15,131 nucleotides of DNA, from contig JAGCAL010000059.1 of NCBI GenBank assembly GCA_017652715.1, positions 1-15,131 of the forward strand, read 5' to 3'. This document shows, in pieces, positions 1-6,505 of the stretch. The position numbers and the translations under genes were made by a program. The stretch comes from Candidatus Saccharimonadota bacterium. Its GTDB lineage: Bacteria > Patescibacteriota > Saccharimonadia > Saccharimonadales > Saccharimonadaceae. Position 1 is the first letter of the stretch. Each line of letters starts with the position of its first letter. The notes under the pieces were generated by a model. The model was not told where the DNA came from. It was given only the letters and a program-made list of their open reading frames with translations, and ran no database searches.

Positions 1-4
1 CTAT

Positions 5-1207
5 CTAATAGATAAACATCGAATCTCCATAGCTCAGGAAATTGTATTTTTCTGCTATGGCGTGTTCATAAGCATTCTTTAGGTGATCCCAACCAGCAAA
101 AGCGGAAGCCAGCATAAGGACCGTAGATTTCGGGGCATGGAAGTTCGTTAAAAGCGCATCAACTATCTTAAATTCAAAGCCAGGATAAATAAATATATCA
201 TCTTCGCCCGAAGTCTTACCAGTTTTGGCATAGTATTCCAGAGTACGGGCGACAGTAGTACCAAGGGCAACGATACGTGGGCGAGAGTCACTAATGCTTT
301 CATTCCGGATCGCTTCGTCGCGCCTGTCGTTACAGGGCTCCTCGCTTCGTCCGCTCCCGTCGTCGCGGATGCTCCGGAATGAAACATTAGCTGACTCTCG
401 TTGTCGGCGTATGTTTTCGATTGCTTCCAGTGTATCCTTGGGGATTTGAAACCACTCCGAATGCATTTTGTGGTCTTCGATTTTATCGCAGCGAATTGGA
501 AGAAAGGTGCCGAGACCAACGTGTAACGTCAAATACTTGATAATAACGCCTTTTCTGCGAAGTTTTTCTAGTAATTCCTCGGTCATATTGAGACTAGCGG
601 TTGGCGCAGCGGCCGAACCCATTTCTTTCGCAAATACTGTTTGGTATCTAGCTTTATCTTCTTCTGTCGCATCACGATGTAAATAGGGCGGCAAGGGAAC
701 CGAACCAGAAGTTTCTGCGAGTTCGGCTAGTGGAATCTCCGATTCGACTTCGGCAATGCCATTACCGAGAATTGTAGTAATGGTGATAAATTTATTATCC
801 AATTCGAGGGAATCCGGAGCCTGGCAAGGCGAGGACGAGCGCGCGAGCCCCGTGGCGACGGGAGCGAGCGACGCGGCCCGAGAATGGATAATAAGTTTAT
901 CACCTTCATGCAATTTTCCGCGGTACATGACACGTTGGGGCTCATCGCCATGTTTTTCTAGGACGACTAGCTCGCGTTTTCGCCCATCGGGCAACTCGCA
1001 GAATAAACGTGACTTCATAACACGAGTATCGTTTAGAACTAAGACATCGCCGGGATTCAAAAAGTCAGCAAGGTCACGGTAATACGAGTCTTTAATATCA
1101 CCGGTTTTTCTATCTAGAACCAAGAGTCGCGTCGTTCCGCGTTGTTCGGGTGGAAACTTAGCGATACGCTCTTCTGGCAAATCGTAATTATAATCTGATA
1201 ATAGCAT
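5..1207 (-). CDS. queA: S-adenosylmethionine:tRNA ribosyltransferase-isomerase (QueA) carrying two in-frame insertions
   Basis: QueA transfers and isomerises the ribosyl part of SAM onto preQ1-tRNA to give epoxyqueuosine at the wobble base of GUN anticodons; it acts in the cytosol. The 400-residue product shows family hallmarks: LNDTRVMKSRL near residue 58, AAPTASLNMT near 200, LTLHVGLGTFLPI near 226, KMHSEWF near 247, ALGTTVARTLE near 314, and a C-terminal NFHAPKSTVLMLASAFAG near 355. Usual family length is about 340-350; the excess is two stretches with no family resemblance, roughly residues 107-139 and 266-309, which coincide with the GC-rich palindromic elements annotated separately. The frame is open throughout, so the gene is probably functional if the inserts sit in surface loops (inference). 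The start ATG lies 8 nt after an extended -10 box with no Shine-Dalgarno, suggesting a leaderless message. The neighbouring minus-strand queH of the same pathway is broken. Confidence 0.95.
   Translation of the reverse strand: MLLSDYNYDLPEERIAKFPPEQRGTTRLLVLDRKTGDIKDSYYRDLADFLNPGDVLVLNDTRVMKSRLFCELPDGRKRELVVLEKHGDEPQRVMYRGKLHEGDKLIIHSRAASLAPVATGLARSSSPCQAPDSLELDNKFITITTILGNGIAEVESEIPLAELAETSGSVPLPPYLHRDATEEDKARYQTVFAKEMGSAAAPTASLNMTEELLEKLRRKGVIIKYLTLHVGLGTFLPIRCDKIEDHKMHSEWFQIPKDTLEAIENIRRQRESANVSFRSIRDDGSGRSEEPCNDRRDEAIRNESISDSRPRIVALGTTVARTLEYYAKTGKTSGEDDIFIYPGFEFKIVDALLTNFHAPKSTVLMLASAFAGWDHLKNAYEHAIAEKYNFLSYGDSMFIY
282..400. repeat. GC-rich palindromic element, copy 1, inserted in frame in queA
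   Basis: Two 28-nt arms, 282-309 and 373-400, are near-perfect inverted repeats of each other; they differ by one inserted and one deleted base, and the inner 12 bases, ending in TTCCGGA, match exactly. They enclose a GC-rich core (310-372) in an otherwise AT-rich gene. The core holds a hairpin: CCTGT at 323-327, loop CGTT, ACAGG at 332-336. In the protein it adds about 40 residues between NIRRQR and RIVALGTT, positions that are adjacent in ordinary QueA proteins (family knowledge). The core resembles copy 2, read on the opposite strand. Confidence 0.85.
782..904. repeat. GC-rich palindromic element, copy 2, inserted in frame in queA
   Basis: Outer arms 782-800 and 886-904 are 19-nt inverted repeats with one mismatch; a weaker inner extension pairs 801-810 with 877-885. 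The GC-rich core contains the hairpin CCCGT (849-853), loop GGCG, ACGGG (858-862), flanked by sequence similar to the reverse complement of copy 1, including a shared TCCGGAGC. The outer arms differ in sequence from those of copy 1, but each copy is self-complementary. It adds roughly 30 residues to QueA around residues 107-139. Where the native gene ends and the arms begin cannot be fixed from this sequence alone. Confidence 0.8.
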
Positions 1208-1215
1208 TATAATGT

Positions 1216-1224
1216 ATTATATCA
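1216..1224 (-). promoter_or_regulatory. extended -10 promoter of queA
   Basis: On the minus strand this reads TGATATAAT: a perfect -10 hexamer preceded by the TGn extension. The predicted transcription start is about position 1209, two bases before the queA ATG at 1207. No purine-rich ribosome-binding site lies between them. No good -35 hexamer is visible at the usual distance, as expected for extended -10 promoters. It sits in the 28-bp gap before the stop codon of the upstream surface-protein gene. Confidence 0.6.
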
Positions 1225-1235
1225 CACTATACACT

Positions 1236-3860
1236 CTATATATCAGAGATACAACGGATGGCCCCACCTGATGTCCTGAAGGTAGAATGAGTACCAGGAT
1301 ACGCATAACCTCCATGCCATACTCTTAGGTAAGGTGTATATCCTTCTGTGCCGGAGCCGGATAGATAATCACCATACCATCCTCTGTAATCGTTTTGGTG
1401 GTAGAAACTCCCGGATACTACGAAGTTATTCGGATAGGTTGTCCACAGAACTGATGATACCGCTGCGGTACCCTGACCATCATCTATGGCTTCATCTAAT
1501 TCTCGGAAGTCATTAGTGTTACCAACAAACGGTAATCGCCAACCCGTAGGACAAATTGAGGTTTTCGTTTCTTCAGCGCCACCTTCTCCGGTATTATTGA
1601 TGATTCTCGTGGTATTCGCTTTGGCGGCAGCCCAGCTATAGTAGTTACCATAGCTGTACCATCGATAGTAGTTGCCACTCATATTTCCATTTTCTACAGA
1701 AAAGCCAGGGTCATCAATAAGGCTCGAATCACTAAGCCTAGAGTTATTATTGTTATATCTAGGAAGTCTATTGACTAGATCGGCGCCAATAATGTTGCTG
1801 GAGCTATATAGACTGTTTGAATCAGTGGTACCATTAAAGCCGACAATTTCGGAATTTGCTAAACCAACGAATACACCTCCATATCCTTCGGATAGAGCAG
1901 CGTTGGCTTCTCCTCGTGTATTTTCCGCATCAAGCCTTAAGTTTTCTGTCATCCAGCACTTTCCGTCGGCGAGTTTTGCGACCGTGTAGGTATTATCGTC
2001 TCTTTGATCGGATAATGCTGTTATGTCGCCCACATTCATGCTAGAACAACCTTGCCATCCTTGTATAGAGCCTTCCGACGGGACCCAAACTGCGTACATA
2101 GTCGCAGAACGAGTCTGGTCAAAATGAAGTTCAGATTGTTCTATCATCTCATTAGGACCATAGATTACATCATTTCCACCCACCGTTGCATCAGGATTTT
2201 CGCTCCAACCAGCAAATCCGTATCCAGTTTTGTAATAATTTGGCGACGTCAGAAACGGATCGTCATTTTCTAATTCTTCGAAATAATCGAAGTTCGTGAT
2301 GAATCCATCCATTGTGCCTCCGGATTCTCCGTTGCCGTTGTAAAAGATTTTATAAGGATTATAAGCATCGATTGTGGTGACTTCTCCGGTATATACGCCA
2401 CTCTTAATATTAAGATACTCAATGATGTCGTCTTCAGTCATGAGTTGTTTGCCGCCATTATAGTCTTCTGGTGTCCACCCTCCGTACCATTCTACCGGAA
2501 TCTGATATTCGCCAGTAGCATTATCTTTCGAGTATGTACAAATTGATGTTTCGGTTGTGTTTTCCTCCTCTGTATCATAAATTGGATATAGCTCAACGTA
2601 GACACCGTATCTGTCATCTTCGGTACCTATCGAAGATGGCTCAAAGTACGAGAATTCGACAGTAACCTTATCTCCATAAAATACATATGTCCTTGTATCG
2701 GCTTCTACGGTTTTCGTAGTGTAAATTCTGTCGTGCGGAGCGTTCGGAGTAGGTCCATCGACTGACCATCCGCCCCAATCACCTTGGGTTATCAAAAGAT
2801 TAGTAATTGGAACGATACCGAATTTCATAACAGCCTTTACTCTACTAGCTCCTGGGAAGGATTTCGTTTCAAGAAGGCGTAAATAGTTTTCGTAGGCTTC
2901 ATTTTTGACACCATTGGTTAAATTCGGAGTCTCGATGATTGTCGGCGTGGTAGCAATATACATGCTACCGCAATCACCTTGATAAGTGCGACGATTTAAT
3001 TCAGAAGTGTCCGCAAAAGTAAGATCATTGCCGTAATAAACTAGGCCAGTCTCAGTATCATCTACCGGTGAATACGGGTCAAAGTTAGCGATAGCGACAT
3101 AAGTAATAGTAGCTCCCGTATAAGAACCATACGGTAAGTCAGGTGTAACGAAGGTTCCGTAGTATAGAGCAGTTTCGTCGTCAGCTTCAGTAGCAGAGGT
3201 TGCTTCTTTTAGCAATGTTGGATTAGTTGAATCGGTTGAAAGTCCGATGAAGCTAGCGGATTCTTGGCTTTCCGGCAGCGTAGTAGCGACACCCCAAGTA
3301 TTATCGGAAAGTCCGGAAGGAGTAGACTTATTTAAGCTCGCAATTTTTTTACTACTGCCAGACGCTGCTAGATCCGGATTCGTGACATAAGCGGATAATG
3401 TATAGCCGGTAGTAGTCGGGGTATCAACCTTTACGGTGTCCTCGACAAATTTAAATACGGATTGGTCGCTTAATTCAACATCCATAACGATATCTTCGGT
3501 AGTAATCGAAAGAGTGTCTTCGTTTGAGTCTGTTGCGTTGACTGATTTATCATCGTACTGACCTTCTAGAGCATGGAAGGATAAGGCAGAGAATAGTATC
3601 GCCAGAACAACAAGGACCTTCGGCAACCACCTGCTTCGACCAGCTACAATTTCAACATTGTGCTTTTTCATGAATGCTATAATAGCAAACACTATTATAA
3701 TAGTAGCGATCGCTACCGTACCTATTGCTGCTGGTCCATTAGTCGAGAAATCGGAACTCGACGTCATAAAACCGGTATTTGCTGCGGATGCAGATTGATC
3801 CGCTGAATTGTCTGGTGCCGGCGCAGTCCGGTCCACGACATGTATAGTCATTTGACTCAT
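1236..3860 (-). CDS. membrane-anchored surface protein: InlB-like repeat and C-terminal FISUMP domain
   Basis: Predicted product 874 residues, function unknown, probably displayed on the cell surface. The start chosen is the ATG at 3860, which has a GGAGG six bases upstream; an ATG at 3884 in the same frame has none and lies inside a predicted hairpin. Order: polar tail 1-43 with ANTGF near 27-31; hydrophobic helix about 44-63; basic loop with KK and RSR; second helix about 79-97; an Ig-like, beta-rich region about 142-260 resembling that of the other large surface protein in the window; an unrecognised region about 282-492; an InlB/Listeria-Bacteroides-type repeat about 504-593 (YNGNG, GYGFAGW, MYAVW); and a FISUMP-type domain from about 605 (DGKCWMTENLRLD, SICPTGWRLP, terminal IRCI) with four cysteines at 605, 635, 770 and 870. 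The positive-inside rule predicts both ends outside the membrane. The InlB-like and FISUMP assignments are confident; the role is not known. Confidence 0.85.
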   Translation of the reverse strand: MSQMTIHVVDRTAPAPDNSADQSASAANTGFMTSSSDFSTNGPAAIGTVAIATIIIVFAIIAFMKKHNVEIVAGRSRWLPKVLVVLAILFSALSFHALEGQYDDKSVNATDSNEDTLSITTEDIVMDVELSDQSVFKFVEDTVKVDTPTTTGYTLSAYVTNPDLAASGSSKKIASLNKSTPSGLSDNTWGVATTLPESQESASFIGLSTDSTNPTLLKEATSATEADDETALYYGTFVTPDLPYGSYTGATITYVAIANFDPYSPVDDTETGLVYYGNDLTFADTSELNRRTYQGDCGSMYIATTPTIIETPNLTNGVKNEAYENYLRLLETKSFPGASRVKAVMKFGIVPITNLLITQGDWGGWSVDGPTPNAPHDRIYTTKTVEADTRTYVFYGDKVTVEFSYFEPSSIGTEDDRYGVYVELYPIYDTEEENTTETSICTYSKDNATGEYQIPVEWYGGWTPEDYNGGKQLMTEDDIIEYLNIKSGVYTGEVTTIDAYNPYKIFYNGNGESGGTMDGFITNFDYFEELENDDPFLTSPNYYKTGYGFAGWSENPDATVGGNDVIYGPNEMIEQSELHFDQTRSATMYAVWVPSEGSIQGWQGCSSMNVGDITALSDQRDDNTYTVAKLADGKCWMTENLRLDAENTRGEANAALSEGYGGVFVGLANSEIVGFNGTTDSNSLYSSSNIIGADLVNRLPRYNNNNSRLSDSSLIDDPGFSVENGNMSGNYYRWYSYGNYYSWAAAKANTTRIINNTGEGGAEETKTSICPTGWRLPFVGNTNDFRELDEAIDDGQGTAAVSSVLWTTYPNNFVVSGSFYHQNDYRGWYGDYLSGSGTEGYTPYLRVWHGGYAYPGTHSTFRTSGGAIRCISDI

Positions 3861-3866
3861 TTTTTT

Positions 3867-3906
3867 CCTCCACTTTAAGGTCATTTAAGATATCATAAAC
3901 AACCTT
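3867..3906 (-). promoter_or_regulatory. 5'-leader hairpin next to the Shine-Dalgarno of the membrane-anchored FISUMP gene
   Basis: Positions 3877-3906 can form an 11-bp stem (two G-U pairs, eight-base loop) in the minus-strand transcript. The stem ends five bases before the GGAGG at 3867-3871, which lies six bases before the ATG at 3860. This is the only long leader seen among the well-defined promoters in the window. Whether the hairpin regulates translation is inference. Confidence 0.4.
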
Positions 3907-3926
3907 CACACTCTTTTTATATTTCT

Positions 3927-3956
3927 ATTTTACACAAAGCATAAATGGTTTGTCAA
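3927..3956 (-). promoter_or_regulatory. canonical sigma70-type promoter of the membrane-anchored FISUMP gene
   Basis: The minus strand shows a perfect TTGACA at 3956-3951, an 18-bp spacer and TAAAAT at 3932-3927. The predicted start is near 3920, giving a 60-nt leader that carries a strong Shine-Dalgarno. The -35 box overlaps the stop codon of the queH remnant. Confidence 0.6.
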
Positions 3957-4269
3957 TGCATTTTTTCAATTTGTTTTTTATATCGGTCTTCTTCCGAAAA
4001 GATGCAACCACAATATTTTTGCATATATAATCCAAGTTCGCGAGCTTTAGTTTGACCTTCGCGAAATCCAACGCGAAAATCACGATATAAGAATTCAATG
4101 CCAGATTTTTTAGCTAGCTTTTCGCAGACTTTACGCAACTCTTCGTGTTTTTGGTATGGAGAAACTAGTAGGGTTGTCGTAAAAGCGTCGGTTCGATATT
4201 TTCTCCGCGCAGGGAATCAATACAATATACGCTGCATGGTGCGCAACAAGTATGCATCAAAACTTTCAT
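3953..4269 (-). pseudogene. queH: epoxyqueuosine reductase QueH, internally deleted and frameshifted
   Basis: QueH (formerly DUF208) reduces epoxyqueuosine to queuosine in tRNA using an iron-sulfur cluster. The frame starting at the ATG at 4269 begins MKVLMHTCCAPCSVYC, the typical QueH N-terminus, runs to about LRGENIEPT, then hits TAG at 4165-4167. A second frame, joining near 4180-4210, reads DAFTTTLLVSPYQKHEEL and continues to GLYMQKYCGCIFSEEDRY, the typical QueH C-terminus, ending at TGA 3953-3955. Intact QueH has some 60-80 residues between these blocks, including the RCxxCYxxR segment whose cysteines help hold the cluster. So about 200 bp is missing and the frame is shifted. The bases CCGACG at the join fit both halves, as expected for a deletion between short repeats. 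Both ends are well conserved, so the loss looks recent; a consensus or assembly error is the main alternative. Its promoter remains intact. Confidence 0.85.
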
Positions 4270-4276
4270 TGCTATT

Positions 4277-4285
4277 ATTATATCA
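4277..4285 (-). promoter_or_regulatory. extended -10 promoter of the queH remnant
   Basis: The minus strand reads TGATATAAT. The predicted transcript starts at about 4270, one base before the ATG at 4269, so it would be leaderless. The site lies only ten bases from the divergent plus-strand -10 box, so RNA polymerase probably cannot occupy both at once (inference). Confidence 0.55.
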
Positions 4286-4289
4286 TTTA

Positions 4290-4298
4290 TGCTATAAT
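4290..4298 (+). promoter_or_regulatory. extended -10 promoter of the plus-strand envelope gene run
   Basis: The sequence reads TGCTATAAT with a partial -35 match (TTGCTA, 4269-4274) 18 bp upstream. The predicted start is position 4305, itself the A of an ATG. A strong Shine-Dalgarno, AAGGAGG at 4308-4314, follows and precedes the ATG at 4318 by three bases. Confidence 0.6.
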
Positions 4299-4304
4299 TA
4301 ATCC

Positions 4305-4334
4305 ATGAAGGAGGTTTATGACAAAGAAGATTGA
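4305..4334 (+). other. possible leaderless nine-codon ORF overlapping the AI-2E-family gene start
   Basis: An ATG falls exactly at the predicted transcription start and opens MKEVYDKED followed by TGA. It contains the Shine-Dalgarno of the next gene and overlaps that gene's first codons in another frame. It may be chance, since the Shine-Dalgarno explains downstream initiation without it. Confidence 0.25.
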
Positions 4335-5424
4335 AACAGATTGGCAGACATTTATTAAATTCTGGGTGGTCCCGCTGATTATTTTAGGCGTGCTGTTTGT
4401 TTTATACAAAGCCCTGGTTGGTTTGATTATTATTGGTGTTTCGATTTTGCTAGCTCTCGCATTGAAACCTCTTGTTCGAAAAGTAAACAACTTTTTCACT
4501 AAACATTTCGGAAAGGACAAAAAACACCAAACTCTTTCGGCGGTATTTACTTATTTGATTGTCGTTTTAGTAATTGGCGCTATTCTTGCGATTGTTGGTC
4601 CGGTCGTCGTGAATGAAACCGCAAAGTTCGTACAGAATTTCCCGAATACCTTTGAGACCACTTTCGGAGGCTGGGAGGGAATAAATAACTTCGGAAAAAA
4701 TATCGGTATAAACGATTTACATCACGAAATAACTAATACCTTAAACTCTTTGTCGAATAACCTGCTCGGAATCCTAGGGAATAATCTTGTTTCGAGCGTA
4801 AGCGGGATTGCGGATATCGTTATGAAAGTTGCTTTGACTTTAATTCTGACACTTCTGTTCCTACTTGAAGGCCCAGGCATACTTAATACGGTTTGGGATA
4901 AGTTAGGCGGTAAAGATGAAGACAATAAGCCTATTAAGGTCGCAAAGCGTGTTGTGTCGGAGATGGCTGACGTAGTTTCGATTTATTTCTCACGCCAAGT
5001 TATTGTTGCAATGATTGATGGCGCAGCAGCGATGCTAATAGTTTTTGTATTGTCATTAATCCTTGGCTTTTCGAGCAGTCTTGCTGTGCCGATGGGAATG
5101 ATTACGATGACGTTCTACTTAATCCCGATGTTCGGACAATTTATTGGCGGAACATTAGTGACGCTAGTCCTATTCTTCTCAAGTCCGCTCGCTGCTTTAA
5201 TCTTTGCAATTATTTATATTGTATACGCTCAAATCGAAAATAATATAATCTCGCCGAAGATTCAGGGCAATGCTCTACATTTACAACCTGTAATAATATT
5301 ATGTGCTATCGTGATTGGCATGTATATGTTTGGGCTACTTGGGGCGATTATTGCTATTCCGATTGCCGGTTGTATTCGCGTTCTTGTTGACGAATATCGG
5401 AACATCAAAGCCGCCAGGAATTAA
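4318..5424 (+). CDS. AI-2E family (UPF0118/PF01594) integral membrane protein
   Basis: The 368-residue product has multiple hydrophobic helices: roughly 14-30, 33-51, 75-98, 165-187, 225-285 in two passes, 288-310 and 327-355. A large polar extracytoplasmic segment lies around 100-160, as usual in this family. The signature block IENNIISPKIQGNALHLQP begins at residue 306, and the C-terminal helix has LGAIIAIPIAG. Family members have been linked to autoinducer-2 export in some bacteria and to sodium/proton exchange in others; nothing here selects a substrate, and no AI-2 synthesis gene is present. The start is fixed by AAGGAGG three bases upstream. It is the first of five plus-strand genes with minimal gaps, the next starting one base after its stop. 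Confidence 0.9.
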   Translation: MTKKIETDWQTFIKFWVVPLIILGVLFVLYKALVGLIIIGVSILLALALKPLVRKVNNFFTKHFGKDKKHQTLSAVFTYLIVVLVIGAILAIVGPVVVNETAKFVQNFPNTFETTFGGWEGINNFGKNIGINDLHHEITNTLNSLSNNLLGILGNNLVSSVSGIADIVMKVALTLILTLLFLLEGPGILNTVWDKLGGKDEDNKPIKVAKRVVSEMADVVSIYFSRQVIVAMIDGAAAMLIVFVLSLILGFSSSLAVPMGMITMTFYLIPMFGQFIGGTLVTLVLFFSSPLAALIFAIIYIVYAQIENNIISPKIQGNALHLQPVIILCAIVIGMYMFGLLGAIIAIPIAGCIRVLVDEYRNIKAARN

Positions 5425-5425
5425 T

Positions 5426-6505
5426 ATGGTCGCAGAAAAAATTACAAAATTCGGTACCTTCTTGTTCAAAAAAAAGCGTCGTCCGATTTTGATAATTTCG
5501 TTTATTATACTAAATGTTATAGTTATAATTCTGACGGCTAAGGCTGAGTTCGGGAATTCCCAAAACGCGACGAAACTTTCCGAAGTGAAGATGAATTGGT
5601 GGCTCTTAATTCCGGCTGCACTTTGTTTCGTTTTTGCAATTAATCTTGAGATTCAAAAATACGTTTTAATGATTAAAGAAGCGGCGAAAGAAAAATACGA
5701 TAAAAGGAAGGCACGCCAGATTGCAAGACGAACGGTTCTACTCGGCAAATATTACGATAATATAACCCCAGCCGCAATTGGCGGGCAGCCTTTTCAAATT
5801 TTTTATATGCGAAGAAATAGCGGACTTAAGAAAGGCGCCTCAACTTCGATTCCGATTTTCGGGATGATTGCTGGGCAAATCGCTTTTCTTGTTATTGCGA
5901 TGTTCTGTTTTATCTTCGGGGCTTATGCAATTAATAATCCAGTATTGTTTACGACGGCTTGGTTTGGATTAATCTTCTTCGCATTTTGGCCCGTCATGAT
6001 ACTCGGGGTAACTTTCGTACCAAAGCCGACTATAAAGTTTATAAAGTTAATCGTAAAATTTTTAGCTAAGATAAAAATAGTAAAACGGCGCGAGGCTGTA
6101 CTCGAGAAAGTCGAGAGCGAGATTAAGGAATCTGCTGGTTCTGTAAAAATGATTCTAAAGACTAAAGGTTTATTCATGAAAACTGTTCTACTTTCGCTAG
6201 GTTTTAATCTCCTAATCGTATGTATCCCATTTTTCGTATTAGCGGCTTTCGGTGGTAGCGTGAATTTTTGGGTAGCATTAACGACGACTGTTGCGGTTAT
6301 GTCGGCGGTCTATTTCATACCGACGCCGGGTAACTCTGGCGCTGCTGAAGGAACTTTCTTTTTAGTCTTTTCTGGTTTATCATCTGGATATGTTTTTTGG
6401 GCAATGCTGGTTTGGCGTTTCTTTTCATACTACATATATATAATAATAGGACCAATCATTTATTTCATAATGCACTTAGAGAAAAAACATAATGTTAAGA
6501 ATTAA
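5426..6505 (+). CDS. lysylphosphatidylglycerol synthase transmembrane-like (UPF0104/YbhN) protein
   Basis: The 359-residue product has about eight hydrophobic segments and the two family signatures: GKYYDNITPAAIGGQP at 107-122 and PTPGNSGAAEG at 299-309. This matches PF03706, the flippase half of MprF-type proteins and stand-alone relatives implicated in moving lipids across the membrane. No aminoacyl-transferase domain is fused, so it should not itself modify phosphatidylglycerol; the lipid substrate is unknown. The start at 5426 gives TAATATG spacing to the preceding stop and an AGGA six bases upstream. An upstream in-frame start at 5315 would overlap the previous gene by 110 bases and is unlikely. 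Its stop overlaps the next gene by 14 bases, so translation is probably coupled. Confidence 0.88.
   Translation: MVAEKITKFGTFLFKKKRRPILIISFIILNVIVIILTAKAEFGNSQNATKLSEVKMNWWLLIPAALCFVFAINLEIQKYVLMIKEAAKEKYDKRKARQIARRTVLLGKYYDNITPAAIGGQPFQIFYMRRNSGLKKGASTSIPIFGMIAGQIAFLVIAMFCFIFGAYAINNPVLFTTAWFGLIFFAFWPVMILGVTFVPKPTIKFIKLIVKFLAKIKIVKRREAVLEKVESEIKESAGSVKMILKTKGLFMKTVLLSLGFNLLIVCIPFFVLAAFGGSVNFWVALTTTVAVMSAVYFIPTPGNSGAAEGTFFLVFSGLSSGYVFWAMLVWRFFSYYIYIIIGPIIYFIMHLEKKHNVKN

Noticed and set aside
282-400. The queA insert as an intein or intron
   Set aside because: At about 40 codons it is far too short for an intein and lacks splicing motifs; the palindromic repeat with a related second copy explains it better.
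163-1082. Open frames on both strands within queA, some over 70 codons
   Set aside because: They overlap a well-conserved gene and owe much of their length to the stop-poor GC-rich inserts; no family resemblance or start signals.
3861-3884. Start of the large FISUMP gene at the ATG at 3884
   Set aside because: It lies inside a predicted leader hairpin with no Shine-Dalgarno, whereas the ATG at 3860 has GGAGG at ideal spacing.
3953-4269. queH as a functional gene with programmed frameshifting
   Set aside because: Besides the frame change, the conserved middle of the protein is missing, which frameshifting could not restore.
5315-5425. N-terminal extension of the LPG-flippase-like gene
   Set aside because: It would overlap the preceding gene by 110 bases; the ATG at 5426 has a ribosome-binding site and a typical N-terminus.
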